Below, piece by piece: positions 1-7,509 of a stretch of DNA of 17,424 bases. The stretch is from Candidatus Kerfeldbacteria bacterium (GTDB lineage: Bacteria > Patescibacteriota > Patescibacteriia > SBBC01). Below the pieces are notes generated by a model. The model did no database searches, had not been told where the DNA came from, and was given only the letters and a program-made list of their open reading frames with translations. The first letter of the stretch is position 1. Every line of letters starts with the position of its first letter. A program made the translations under genes and the position numbers. The stretch lies in the NCBI GenBank assembly GCA_903854795.1, contig CAINXF010000003.1:1-17424 (forward strand). Direction: 5' to 3'.

Positions 1-939
1 GTCGCGAACAATGGCCGGGACCTTATCTACTACGATCCGACTACCGGCCAGTTCTATCAGATCTCGCCGGACGGGACGTCTCGGAAACTTCTTTCATCAG
101 ACACGTACCCGTCGGCCGACAAGGTCACATGGTCGCCGCAGAAGGATAAGGCGATCCTCGAGTTCCCTGATTCGAGCAAGATCCTCTACGACGTGAAGAG
201 CCAGCGTCAGTATACCCTCGCGCCGGAAATGGAGGACATCAATTTCTCGCCCGCTGGCGATAAGTTGACGTTCAAGTTCATGGGGAGCGACAGCTCGGAT
301 CAGCTTCTCGTCGTCTCGAACTTCGATGGATCGAACGCTACGACCGTGACGCCGCTCGCTGACAAGGCGAGTCAGTTCGAGGTCAACTGGTCGCCGGCTG
401 GTAACGTGGTCGCACTCTTCACCGATGCGGCGAACGCCGACCAGCAGACAGTCGTGCCGGTCGGTATGCTCGGCGAAAACTTCAAGTCCTTCAATGTCCC
501 CGGCCGGGGATTCGACAGTACGTACTCGCCTGACGGGCAGCTGCTCCTCTACAGTGTGTTCTCGAAGCAGACCGGGTACAACCCCACGCTGTACATCGCT
601 AATGGCACGGCGACCTCGATGGGCACCAACAACATCAACCTCGACGTGCAGACATGGCCCGAGAAGTGCACCTTCGGCACCGGAACCTCGCTCTTCTGCG
701 CGGTACCGCAGTATCTCGAGCAGGGCACCGGCCTCTTCACTGACCTCTCGAAGGATATTCCAGACGACATCTACAGGATCGACCTCTCGACCGGCCAGAA
801 AACGAAGATCGCGCGACCGGTCGATTCGAATGGTATCGACCAGTTCAGCGCATCGAGCCTCAAATTGTCATCCGACGAGTCGATACTTTACTTCTTCGAC
901 AAGAGGTCAGGCCAAATGCAGAAGATCCAGTTGAAGTAA
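1..939 (+). CDS. WD40-like beta-propeller protein, 5'-truncated
   Basis: The frame is open from base 1, so the start lies outside the window; the GTG at 193 is only an internal valine. The visible 312 residues hold repeated blades of the TolB/PD40 type: TWSPQKDKAILEF, NFSPAGDKLTFKF, NWSPAGNVVALF and TYSPDGQLLLYS, each a W/F/Y-S-P-x-G/K-x turn followed by a beta strand. A last blade reads KLSSDESILYFFD near the C-terminus. Such propellers are usually extracytoplasmic binding or scaffold domains; no catalytic motif is visible. In CPR genomes similar proteins often carry an N-terminal membrane anchor, which cannot be checked here. The stop (937-939) is one base before the ATG of the next gene, so the two are probably co-transcribed and may act at the same cell-envelope site. 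The propeller call is firm; the biological role is unknown. Confidence 0.8.
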   Translation, partial: VANNGRDLIYYDPTTGQFYQISPDGTSRKLLSSDTYPSADKVTWSPQKDKAILEFPDSSKILYDVKSQRQYTLAPEMEDINFSPAGDKLTFKFMGSDSSDQLLVVSNFDGSNATTVTPLADKASQFEVNWSPAGNVVALFTDAANADQQTVVPVGMLGENFKSFNVPGRGFDSTYSPDGQLLLYSVFSKQTGYNPTLYIANGTATSMGTNNINLDVQTWPEKCTFGTGTSLFCAVPQYLEQGTGLFTDLSKDIPDDIYRIDLSTGQKTKIARPVDSNGIDQFSASSLKLSSDESILYFFDKRSGQMQKIQLK

Positions 940-940
940 T

Positions 941-2221
941 ATGCAGAGCATAAGAAAAATAATCATAGTTGCAGTTCTCCTGTTTGTTGTATTCGGGAGT
1001 GTGACACAGGTGAACGCGCAGGCGACCGGTTGCGGCGGGCATAGTGCCTGGACGTACGGGGTGTTCTTAGAAGTCGCCCCGTATAATCTTTGTGCAGCAA
1101 GTATAACCTCCGCGGTAAGCAGCGCAGTCGCCTGTCCGGCGGGTACCGGCATGTCGAACATCTGCTGTATGAATGGCGCTACGCCGCAGTGCGTATCCGT
1201 CGATATTTCTCAACCGTTGAATTTGGTCACGACAAAAACGAAAACGGCCGTTGCGGACACGACGAAGTATTTCACGCCGAACGTACCAATCCCCAATTTG
1301 TTCGGAACGACGGCGATCGGCGGCGACCTTCTCGCGAAATATCTCGGCGCATTCTACGTATACTTCATCGGTGTGATAGGGATTCTCGCGGTCGTGATGA
1401 TAATGTACGGCGGGTATCACTACATTGTGTCGATGGGAAACCCTTCACGGATGAACCAGGGCAAGGAGATCATCTCCGGTGCGCTCATCGGTCTCATCAT
1501 TGCGCTCGCGTCGTATCTCCTCCTCAGCATCATCAATCCGGCGTTGGTGAACATCCATAGCCTCGTTCCGACCTTTATTAGCCAGATCACGCAAACCTAT
1601 GAGCAAAGTGGGGTAGCAGACAAGACGGTGGATACTACCATTGATATTAGTTCGCTCGGTATCACGCAGGCCGAAAAACTTATTCAGGCCAATGGATACG
1701 ATAAGTTAGTGCTCAAGTATGCGAACAACGACCCCGCGCTCGCGTACCATGGGCTCGCCATCCTCATTGTCGAGTCACACGCGAACCCGAACGCGCAATC
1801 GCACAAAAAAAATGGCGACCCGCTTGCCTATGGGCTTATGCAGGTGCTGCCGGCCACCGCGAAACAGTATGGCGTCGATACGACAAATACGGCAAATCTG
1901 TTCAATCCGGAGCAGAACATCAAGGCTGGCATGGGGTATTTGAAGGCGCTCGTGGACAACCCTTGTCCAGATAGTTCAAGCTCACATGCAAGGAGCAAGA
2001 ACGTCGTCTGTAGTAGCGGTCCGATCTGTACAAGGACGGATTACCAGTACTACTATGCCGCCTATAACGGCGGTATGGACGCGAATTTCTGCAGCACCGG
2101 TTGTCCCACGAAGACATGGTGGCAGTGTGATAAAAATTCGGGCTACGATCAGACACGCACGTATGTGAAACGCGTGACCGCCGTGTATCAATGGCTGAAG
2201 CAGAATAAGTATTTCGGGTAG
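941..2221 (+). CDS. TrbC/VirB2-like membrane segment fused to a lytic transglycosylase (SLT) domain
   Basis: A 426-residue exported protein. Residues 1-28 form a signal peptide (basic start, IIIVAVLLFVVF core, then VNAQA). A cysteine-rich stretch follows (about 29-85, including NICC and PQC). Two hydrophobic helices lie at about 134-165 and 177-202, separated by SMGNPSRMNQGKE, the arrangement of TrbC/VirB2 pilin-like proteins. The C-terminal half is a soluble-transglycosylase domain: Glu278 in IVESHANPNA is the expected catalytic acid, followed by AYGLMQVLPATA and the YYYAAYNGG motif. A cysteine-rich insertion (six Cys between about 346 and 402) sits within this domain and probably forms disulfides outside the cell. 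Likely role: local peptidoglycan cleavage beside a type IV pilus or secretion apparatus. It starts 1 bp after the propeller gene and radA starts 3 bp after it. No SD sequence precedes the ATG. Domain calls are confident; the machine it serves is inferred. Confidence 0.85.
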   Translation: MQSIRKIIIVAVLLFVVFGSVTQVNAQATGCGGHSAWTYGVFLEVAPYNLCAASITSAVSSAVACPAGTGMSNICCMNGATPQCVSVDISQPLNLVTTKTKTAVADTTKYFTPNVPIPNLFGTTAIGGDLLAKYLGAFYVYFIGVIGILAVVMIMYGGYHYIVSMGNPSRMNQGKEIISGALIGLIIALASYLLLSIINPALVNIHSLVPTFISQITQTYEQSGVADKTVDTTIDISSLGITQAEKLIQANGYDKLVLKYANNDPALAYHGLAILIVESHANPNAQSHKKNGDPLAYGLMQVLPATAKQYGVDTTNTANLFNPEQNIKAGMGYLKALVDNPCPDSSSSHARSKNVVCSSGPICTRTDYQYYYAAYNGGMDANFCSTGCPTKTWWQCDKNSGYDQTRTYVKRVTAVYQWLKQNKYFG

Positions 2222-2224
2222 CGT

Positions 2225-3568
2225 ATGGCGATAAAGACGGTATTTTTGTGCAGCAACTGCGACGCGCAGTTTTCGAAATGGCAAGGCAGATGTCCCGAGT
2301 GCGGAAAATGGGGAACTGTCGCAGAGTCGGCCCCGCCGACAGAGGACCGACGCGTGGTTCAGGGTAAACCCGGTGTATCAATCGCATTTTCGGAGGTAAG
2401 CGGTACCCAGTCGCAGCGTATGCCGATAGGCATCGGCGAGGTCGATCGTGTGTTCGGTGGCGGTATCGTACCGGGGTCGCTCATACTCTTGGGCGGTGAT
2501 CCCGGTATCGGCAAATCGACGCTCGTGTTACAGATCGCCGCGGCCGTCGCCTCGAAGGGCGAGGTGCTGTACGTGTCGGGCGAGGAATCGGCTGCGCAGG
2601 TGAAGATGCGACTCGACCGGCTTTCGCCGCATGGCGGGAAGATACGGTTCCTCGGTGATACCAATGTCGAGACCATCATCGCGACGATCGATCATGAGGA
2701 GCCGCAGATGGTGATCATCGATTCGATACAGACGATGTATTGGCCGCACATCCCGAGCGAGTCAGGAAGCATCAACCAGGTACGGGCGACGACCGTAAAG
2801 TTCCTCGAAGCGGCGAAGCGGACCGGCAGCGCCATCATCTTAATTGGTCACGTCACAAAGGAGGGCTCGGTCGCCGGGCCTAAAACGCTTGAGCATCTTG
2901 TCGATACGGTTCTCTACCTCGAGGGTGATCAATATCACGCATATCGAATTTTGAGAAGCGTGAAGAACCGTTTTGGGTCGACGAACGAGGTCGGCGTGTT
3001 CGACATGCGCGACACGGGACTCGTCGAGGTGAAGAATCCGTCCGAGGTGTTCCTCGCCGAACGTCAGTTCGGCCCGGGGTCATGTGTCGCCGCCATCATG
3101 GAGGGCTCGCGACCGTTCCTCGTCGAGGTCCAGGCGCTCGTCAACCAGACCGTGTTCGGCATGCCGCGGCGTACCGGATCGGGTATCGAGTTCAATCGGC
3201 TGCAATTGTTGCTCGCGGTCCTCGCGAAGCGCGCCGGACTCAAGCTCGCGACCCAAGATGTGTTCGTGAACGTCGTGGGTGGTATCAGGGTCGGCGAACC
3301 CGCCGCTGATTTCGCGGTGTGTCTGGCGATCACGTCGGCCATGCTCGGTACGACCGTCGGCAAGGACCTTGTCGCGATTGGCGAGGTGGGCCTCGGCGGT
3401 GAGCTGCGCTCGGTATCGCAGATGGAGCTACGGCTCATGGAAGTAGAGAAACTTGGGTTCAAACACGCGGTCATCGCGACACAGGCGAAGTTGCACGGCA
3501 CGCAGAAGATCGACGTCATGCGGGTCGCCACCCTTGCGGACGCCGTTAAAGAGTTGTTTGGCAGGTAA
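2225..3568 (+). CDS. radA: DNA repair protein RadA (Sms)
   Basis: A 447-residue RadA, the usual length. An N-terminal C4 zinc finger has Cys9, Cys12, Cys23 and Cys26 (CSNC...CPEC). The RecA-like ATPase core has Walker A GDPGIGKS with Lys97, a Walker B-like MVIIDSIQTM, and the RadA-specific KNRFG motif at 247-251. The C-terminal third is the Lon-protease-like domain (VNVVGGIRVGEPAADFAVCLAI, GEVGLGGELRSV); it lacks protease activity in this family. RadA is a hexameric DnaB-like helicase that drives branch migration during recombination and helps resolve stalled forks. It is the last gene of the plus-strand operon and is followed 10 bp later by a hairpin. The start ATG has no SD and probably depends on coupling to the upstream gene, whose stop is 3 bp before it. 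Confidence 0.97.
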   Translation: MAIKTVFLCSNCDAQFSKWQGRCPECGKWGTVAESAPPTEDRRVVQGKPGVSIAFSEVSGTQSQRMPIGIGEVDRVFGGGIVPGSLILLGGDPGIGKSTLVLQIAAAVASKGEVLYVSGEESAAQVKMRLDRLSPHGGKIRFLGDTNVETIIATIDHEEPQMVIIDSIQTMYWPHIPSESGSINQVRATTVKFLEAAKRTGSAIILIGHVTKEGSVAGPKTLEHLVDTVLYLEGDQYHAYRILRSVKNRFGSTNEVGVFDMRDTGLVEVKNPSEVFLAERQFGPGSCVAAIMEGSRPFLVEVQALVNQTVFGMPRRTGSGIEFNRLQLLLAVLAKRAGLKLATQDVFVNVVGGIRVGEPAADFAVCLAITSAMLGTTVGKDLVAIGEVGLGGELRSVSQMELRLMEVEKLGFKHAVIATQAKLHGTQKIDVMRVATLADAVKELFGR

Positions 3569-3578
3569 ATAAAACTAC

Positions 3579-3628
3579 AGGCATCGGCACGAGTTCCGGA
3601 GTGTTTTTCCGTTGTCGCACCGATGCCT
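3579..3628. terminator. inverted repeat between radA and the convergent small ORF, likely bidirectional terminator
   Basis: A perfect 9-bp stem AGGCATCGG (3579-3587) / CCGATGCCT (3620-3628) is extended inward, after a 2x2 mismatch, by CGA/TCG. The loop holds GTTTTTCC. It sits 10 bp after the radA stop and 16 bp after the stop of the minus-strand ORF. On the minus strand it is followed by GTAGTTTTATTT, a fair U-tract; on the plus strand the tail is only CCTTT. A bidirectional terminator is the simplest reading. Confidence 0.6.
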
Positions 3629-3643
3629 TTGCATCATCTTCCG

Positions 3644-3997
3644 CTAGAGGGACGAGCCCTCGGCGCGGATCTTTCGACGGCTCCCACGCGGAGCCCAGTC
3701 TTCTCCCAGTCCGTTACTGGAAGGCAGGGAGCACACCTTGGCGGCGCACAGCTGCCTTCTCATGAAGGTCGGGTCGAGCTTCTCGAGGAGTCCGTGGCAC
3801 GTGACGCAGGTGAGCACGGGTTCCCCATCCTTGAAGGAGTCGACTCGGGGCTGGGAGATAGCCTTCCTACAGCGAAGGCAGCTTGGCTTTCCGTCGATGA
3901 CGAGGGTTTTGCGAGTCGTGAGGAACTCGTAGAATCCTCGTGCGGTTACGAACTCATCGACTTCTGCCATACTGGCGGTTACGGAGTTGTCCGACAT
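3644..3997 (-). CDS. small protein with paired CxxC motifs (zinc-ribbon-like), hypothetical
   Basis: A 117-residue ORF on the minus strand. The centre has CLRC and CVTCH about 25 residues apart, the layout of a four-cysteine zinc ribbon; CVTCH also satisfies the CxxCH haem c consensus, but no cytochrome maturation gene or signal peptide is seen, so zinc is more likely. The C-terminal tail is basic and low-complexity. In-frame TAA lies four codons upstream of the first ATG, so the start is 3997 or the Met at residue 10 (3970, MAEVDEFV). No SD is visible at either. A weak promoter (TTGAAT at 4024-4029, 17 bp, TAACTT at 4001-4006) would place the transcript start inside the first codons and favour the second Met. 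A 193-residue ORF overlaps on the other strand but has no recognisable motif. Coding status is moderately supported by the cysteine pattern only; I do not recognise the family. Confidence 0.5.
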   Translation of the reverse strand: MSDNSVTASMAEVDEFVTARGFYEFLTTRKTLVIDGKPSCLRCRKAISQPRVDSFKDGEPVLTCVTCHGLLEKLDPTFMRRQLCAAKVCSLPSSNGLGEDWAPRGSRRKIRAEGSSL

Positions 3998-4144
3998 AAC
4001 AAGTTATCCATCCGTGGTGTGAGATTCAAGTACTCCGGTTCTGGTGTGCAGCAACTTGTTGCGATGGGATTGCCTCTCCGATTCAACCTCCTTGGTTGGG
4101 GTGGCCGAGGGATTTCGGAAGATGGTGTTTGTGAACGAGCTGGG

Positions 4145-4282
4145 CTGGGGGCGGTTGGCAAGAAGGTGGCCCTACCGCATAGGGCCTGTCCTATGCGATC
4201 TTAGAAGTCGCCTAAGTCGCCGTTCCGCTGACGTCGCCGTTACCGCCCCCAGTCGAAAGGGCTTGGATACGTTAAACCAATA
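4145..4282 (-). ncRNA. candidate structured RNA (unknown class) or structured 5' leader
   Basis: A perfect 11-bp inverted repeat, ACCGCCCCCAG (4242-4252) with CTGGGGGCGGT (4145-4155), encloses 86 bases. Inside it, GGC/GCC (4157-4159 with 4236-4238) continues the helix after a small asymmetric loop. An 8-bp perfect hairpin lies at 4176-4183/4190-4197 (CGCATAGG, 6-base loop, CCTATGCG), and CTAAG/CTTAG can form another. GTCGCC occurs three times (4207, 4216, 4233). A good promoter on the minus strand points into it, with transcription predicted from about 4282. No motif of tmRNA, RNase P, SRP or 6S RNA was recognised. It could be an independent RNA or the leader of the small zinc-ribbon ORF. The 3' end is undefined; no terminator is clear. 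Confidence 0.4.
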
Positions 4283-4288
4283 CACCGC

Positions 4289-4317
4289 ACCATACCAATG
4301 TATTTCCTCTACGTCAA
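4289..4317 (-). promoter_or_regulatory. sigma70-like promoter just downstream of recG
   Basis: On the minus strand, TTGACG (4312-4317), a 17-bp spacer and TATGGT (4289-4294). It lies 5 bp beyond the recG stop and drives transcription into the structured element at 4145-4282. Match is good for both boxes and spacing; activity is inferred. Confidence 0.5.
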
Positions 4318-4321
4318 CCGT

Positions 4322-6382
4322 CTATTCGAGGTGGAGCGCACGGAACGAGGCGTCCGTTTTCTTTTTGAGCATTGGATGACGTATCAGATCGGGGTCATCG
4401 GCGAGTAGTCCTGCGGCGACCGTGCGAACCCGTTTCATGAGGTCGAGGTCGGTCAGTGACGCCATGTTGAACTGTGGTAACCCCGACTGGCGGATGCCGT
4501 AGAGGTCACCCCGCCCTCTTTGTTTGAGGTCTTCTTCGGCGAGGGCGAACCCATCGGAGATCGTTTCAAGGACCCGTAAGCGATCAAGGGCTGACGAGTT
4601 GTCGCTGTCGGTAGCGAGAAAGCATATCGATGGCGCGCTGCTTCTACCGACACGGCCGCGGAGTTGATGTAGCTGTGCCATCCCGAACCGCTCGGCGCCT
4701 TCGATGAGCATGACGGTCGCGTTCGGAATGTCGACGCCGACCTCGACGACGGGCGTGGTGATCAGTACGTCGATGGTGTGTGTGCGGAACTCCTCGAGCA
4801 CGCGACGCTTCTCCTTTGGTGGCAATTTCCCGTGGAGCAGGCCGCACCGGAGTGTTGAAAGCGGCCCGTGCGACAGCCTCTCGAACTCGACCGTCGCTGC
4901 GCTGACGCCGAGCTCGTCCGATTCCTCGATAAGCGGACAGACGACATACGCCTGTTCGCCATGTTGGGACCGCTCGAGGATCGTGTGTGTGGCCGTATCG
5001 TCCGTGGACGACGTGAGGTGCGTTTCGACGGGTGTCCGACCTGGAGGAAGCTGACGGAGGAACGACGGTTTCAACCCTCCGTAGAGCGTGAGCGCGAGCG
5101 TGCGCGGGATCGGCGTTGCCGTCATCGAAAGAAGATGAGGTACCATCACGGCGTTTTTTCGCTGCAACACATGGCGTTGTTCTACGCCAAAGCGATGCTG
5201 CTCATCGACGATCACCAGCGCTAAGTTCGGCAGCGTTACCTTCTTGTTGAGGAGCGCATGGGTACCGACGACGATAGTGATTTCTCCCTTATCGAGACCG
5301 GTCATGACGTCGTGCCGGGATGCCCCTGTGCTATCGGACCGTTCATGTTGTGTGCCGGTGAGAAGGGCGATAGTAACCGCTCCTTTGTAAAGATTTTTGA
5401 GTGTGTCGTAGTGTTGCCGCGCGAGGATGTCGGTCGGTGCGAGCATCGCTGATTGGAATCCGTGGCGGGCAACGCTCTCGAGTGCGACCGCAGCGACCAC
5501 GGTCTTACCCGAACCGACGTCACCTTCGAGCAGACGTCGCATCGGCGTCGCTTTCGTCATGTCCTGGAGTATCTCCCACGTGGCGCGTCGCTGGTCGGTC
5601 GTGAGCGTAAAAGGAAGCGTTTGAACGAATGTTCGTACATGATCCTCGGTGAACGGTATTGGATGTGCGCTCGACGCATCTGTTGCGGCGTCGAGACGGA
5701 GCGTGGCGAGCATGAACGGAAGCAGTTCGTCGAACTTCAGCCGCTCACGTGCGGCCGCGAGTTTAGGGAGTGATGTCGGAAAATGGATTTCCGCAACCGC
5801 CGTCGAAAGCGCCATGAGCCGCTCGGACGACCGCACTTCTTCGGGAAGCCAGTCAGGAACTTTTCGTGCCGCGGGCAGTGCCGAGGTGATAAGCACCCTG
5901 ATCTGACGTTGTGTGAGCCCTTCAGTCGCACGATAGATGGGTAGAATCCTCCCGGCGAGGAGACGTTTTTCGCCGAGCTTTTCGATCAACGGTGATTGCA
6001 GTTGGGGGCCGAACGCGTTGTTTACCAATCTACCGACCAGAAACACCTCATCGCCCGGCGCGAAGTGGTCCGTCAAGTATGGTTGGTTGAACCAGACGAC
6101 CTTTACGGTCCCGGTCTTGTCGCTGATGAGACCTTCGGTGATACTTATGCGCCGCCGGCGGTAGCCTCGTCGTGATGTGACGAGCTGGAGTCGTCCGCGA
6201 ATGACCGATGTCGCGTCCGTGTGTAGGCGTGCGATCGGCGTGGTGTGGCGTAGGTCCTCATGCCTGATCGGTACGTGGGACAGAAGGTCGATGACGGTAG
6301 CGATGCCGAGACGTGTAAGCTTTTGTGCGGTCGCGGGACCGACACCATGTACGTCGCCGATCGGGCTGGTAAGCGTGAGCAT
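4322..6382 (-). CDS. recG: ATP-dependent DNA helicase RecG
   Basis: A 686-residue RecG, close to the usual length. The N-terminal part holds the wedge/OB-fold domain, opening with GVGPATAQKLTRLGI, a helix-hairpin-helix-like segment. The helicase core has Walker A GDVGSGKT with Lys293, the DEQH box at 393-396 in VDEQHRFGVEQR, motif III SMTATPIPRT, motif V PVVEVGVDIPNA and motif VI QLRGRVGR. The C-terminal TRG-type segment (ISDGFALAEEDLKQRGRGDLYGIRQSG) is present. RecG remodels stalled replication forks and Holliday junctions. It lies 61 bp after rpe and has its own likely promoter with a -10 box 6 bp before the ATG, so it can be expressed without the upstream operon and probably as a leaderless message. 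No SD is present. Confidence 0.97.
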   Translation of the reverse strand: MLTLTSPIGDVHGVGPATAQKLTRLGIATVIDLLSHVPIRHEDLRHTTPIARLHTDATSVIRGRLQLVTSRRGYRRRRISITEGLISDKTGTVKVVWFNQPYLTDHFAPGDEVFLVGRLVNNAFGPQLQSPLIEKLGEKRLLAGRILPIYRATEGLTQRQIRVLITSALPAARKVPDWLPEEVRSSERLMALSTAVAEIHFPTSLPKLAAARERLKFDELLPFMLATLRLDAATDASSAHPIPFTEDHVRTFVQTLPFTLTTDQRRATWEILQDMTKATPMRRLLEGDVGSGKTVVAAVALESVARHGFQSAMLAPTDILARQHYDTLKNLYKGAVTIALLTGTQHERSDSTGASRHDVMTGLDKGEITIVVGTHALLNKKVTLPNLALVIVDEQHRFGVEQRHVLQRKNAVMVPHLLSMTATPIPRTLALTLYGGLKPSFLRQLPPGRTPVETHLTSSTDDTATHTILERSQHGEQAYVVCPLIEESDELGVSAATVEFERLSHGPLSTLRCGLLHGKLPPKEKRRVLEEFRTHTIDVLITTPVVEVGVDIPNATVMLIEGAERFGMAQLHQLRGRVGRSSAPSICFLATDSDNSSALDRLRVLETISDGFALAEEDLKQRGRGDLYGIRQSGLPQFNMASLTDLDLMKRVRTVAAGLLADDPDLIRHPMLKKKTDASFRALHLE

Positions 6383-6388
6383 GTAATC

Positions 6389-6394
6389 AGTGTA
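6389..6394 (-). promoter_or_regulatory. -10 box of recG, leaderless-type promoter
   Basis: TACACT on the minus strand is followed by exactly 6 bases and the recG ATG, so transcription would begin at or next to the start codon. The -35 is poor (TTTCGG at 17 bp). The heptamer GTACACT recurs before tkt and before the membrane-protein gene at 16656. Confidence 0.5.
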
Positions 6395-6443
6395 CTAAAA
6401 AAACGATGTTTCCGAAACGTCGTGCCACCCGTATTCACCCACA

Positions 6444-7073
6444 CTACAACGACGAGAGCTGTCTGTATTTCTTCCTTAAGTCGTGGACGTGTGTAAGCGC
6501 TGACCCTACGATGATGCGCTCCACGCCTGCTGCCACGGCTAGTGGGATGGTGGTTTCGTTCATGCCGCCATCGACAGCGATAGGCATACCATTGTGTTGG
6601 CGTCGTAGGCGCTTTACAACTGTAAGTTGCGATGGAATGAAGAGGTTCCCTTGTCGTCCTGGTTTGACCGTCATGACGTGGAATCCTGAAATGTGCGGAA
6701 CGTACGGACGAAGGAGGGAGATCGGCGTGCCCGGGTCAATGGCCATCGTAATGTCGAACAACTTGTGAACGTTGCGGACGGCATGTGGCGAAACACCACG
6801 TGATTCGACGTGAAGGACAAACTGGCGGATGCCGATACGCCAGCACGCGTTTATCCACGGGATCGGTTCATCGACCATCAGATGTGCGGTGGTGTGTGGG
6901 GGTACGTCGAGCTGCATGATGCTCTTCGGACCGAACGACCTGGTCGTCACGAAACGTCCGTCCATGAGGTCGAGGTGAAGTGGTACGTCGAGCTGCTTCA
7001 GTTCGTCGATGCGGCGTCGTGCGGCCGACACGGTTCGTTCGAGGACGGACGGAATGATGTTAACGTGTTGCAT
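6444..7073 (-). CDS. rpe: ribulose-phosphate 3-epimerase
   Basis: A 209-residue (beta/alpha)8 epimerase, slightly shorter than typical Rpe. It interconverts ribulose 5-phosphate and xylulose 5-phosphate. The metal-binding set is intact: His33 and Asp35 in LHLDLMDG, His64 in AHLMV, and Asp168 in AVDGGMN. Asp35 and Asp168 are also the expected acid/base pair. The phosphate-loop region reads MTVKPGRQG where most members have MSVNPGFGGQ, and IVGSAL closes the barrel. Its start overlaps the end of rpiB by 14 bp, so it is probably translationally coupled to it; no SD is visible. The diverged loop leaves some room for a related sugar-phosphate epimerase, but the neighbours rpiB and tkt support Rpe. 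Confidence 0.9.
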   Translation of the reverse strand: MQHVNIIPSVLERTVSAARRRIDELKQLDVPLHLDLMDGRFVTTRSFGPKSIMQLDVPPHTTAHLMVDEPIPWINACWRIGIRQFVLHVESRGVSPHAVRNVHKLFDITMAIDPGTPISLLRPYVPHISGFHVMTVKPGRQGNLFIPSQLTVVKRLRRQHNGMPIAVDGGMNETTIPLAVAAGVERIIVGSALTHVHDLRKKYRQLSSL

Positions 7074-7509
7074 GTTCGATCTTCACAATCTGCCGAAGTC
7101 TCCGTACATCACGCGTGGTCCGGCGGTATTTCGTGGTGCGCCATGCTGACACGATCGCCCACGCTTGTTTTGCACTCACGTGCTCTGCAGGAAGTGCGAT
7201 GACGTTCGTATTGTCGTCACGACGTGAACGTCGCGCGATCCAAACGTCCGTCGCTACGACGGAACGGACGCGGGGTGTCTTGTTGGCGACGATGTCGACG
7301 CCGACGCCAGAACGGCACAGGACGATCCCACGATGGCGCGGGCTTTTCGCGACTGCCTTCGCCACGGCACGAGCGAACGCCGGATAATCGTCGCGCGAGT
7401 CGAGTGTGGGTGCGCCGCAATCGACGAAACGAATACGCCGTCGTGCCAGTCGTTTCTTCAATTCCTCTTTGAGTAGAAAACCGCCGTGGTCAGCGCCGAG
7501 GTAGATCAT
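7060..7509 (-). CDS. rpiB: ribose-5-phosphate isomerase B
   Basis: A 149-residue RpiB/LacAB-family isomerase that interconverts ribose 5-phosphate and ribulose 5-phosphate. The N-terminus has ADHGGF with Asp7 and His8. The catalytic cysteine is Cys65 in GIVLCRSGVGVDIVANK; the usual CGTG is CRSG here, an uncommon but small change in the anion-binding loop. DDYPAFA and DDNTNVIALPA match family positions. The ATG overlaps the ROK kinase stop as ATGA (7506-7509), a signature of translational coupling. The protein carries an arginine-rich C-terminal tail. Family call is firm; LacA/LacB-type substrates are less likely given rpe and tkt in the same operon. Confidence 0.93.
   Translation of the reverse strand: MIYLGADHGGFLLKEELKKRLARRRIRFVDCGAPTLDSRDDYPAFARAVAKAVAKSPRHRGIVLCRSGVGVDIVANKTPRVRSVVATDVWIARRSRRDDNTNVIALPAEHVSAKQAWAIVSAWRTTKYRRTTRDVRRLRQIVKIEHATR

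Larger units (their letters stand above)
3998..4321. other. 324-bp gene-poor interval holding a promoter and a structured element
   Basis: No convincing coding frame: the overlapping ORFs on both strands lack motifs. The interval contains a minus-strand promoter (4289-4317), a GC-rich structured element (4145-4252) and a possible second promoter for the small ORF (4001-4029). An AAGGAGG on the minus strand (about 4087-4093) is not followed by a plausible start codon with an open frame. Confidence 0.6.

Noticed and set aside
4075..4100. AAGGAGG on the minus strand as an SD for an unseen gene
   Set aside because: No start codon at proper distance opens a frame of useful length; stops intervene before the small ORF.
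3623..4204. 193-residue plus-strand ORF
   Set aside because: No motif or plausible fold, covers the terminator hairpin and the structured element, and opposes an ORF with a clear cysteine pattern.
4145..4282. tmRNA, RNase P RNA, SRP RNA or 6S RNA
   Set aside because: No tRNA-like T-arm with CCA end or tag ending in ALAA, no RNase P or SRP core motif, and no clear single long hairpin with a central bubble were seen.
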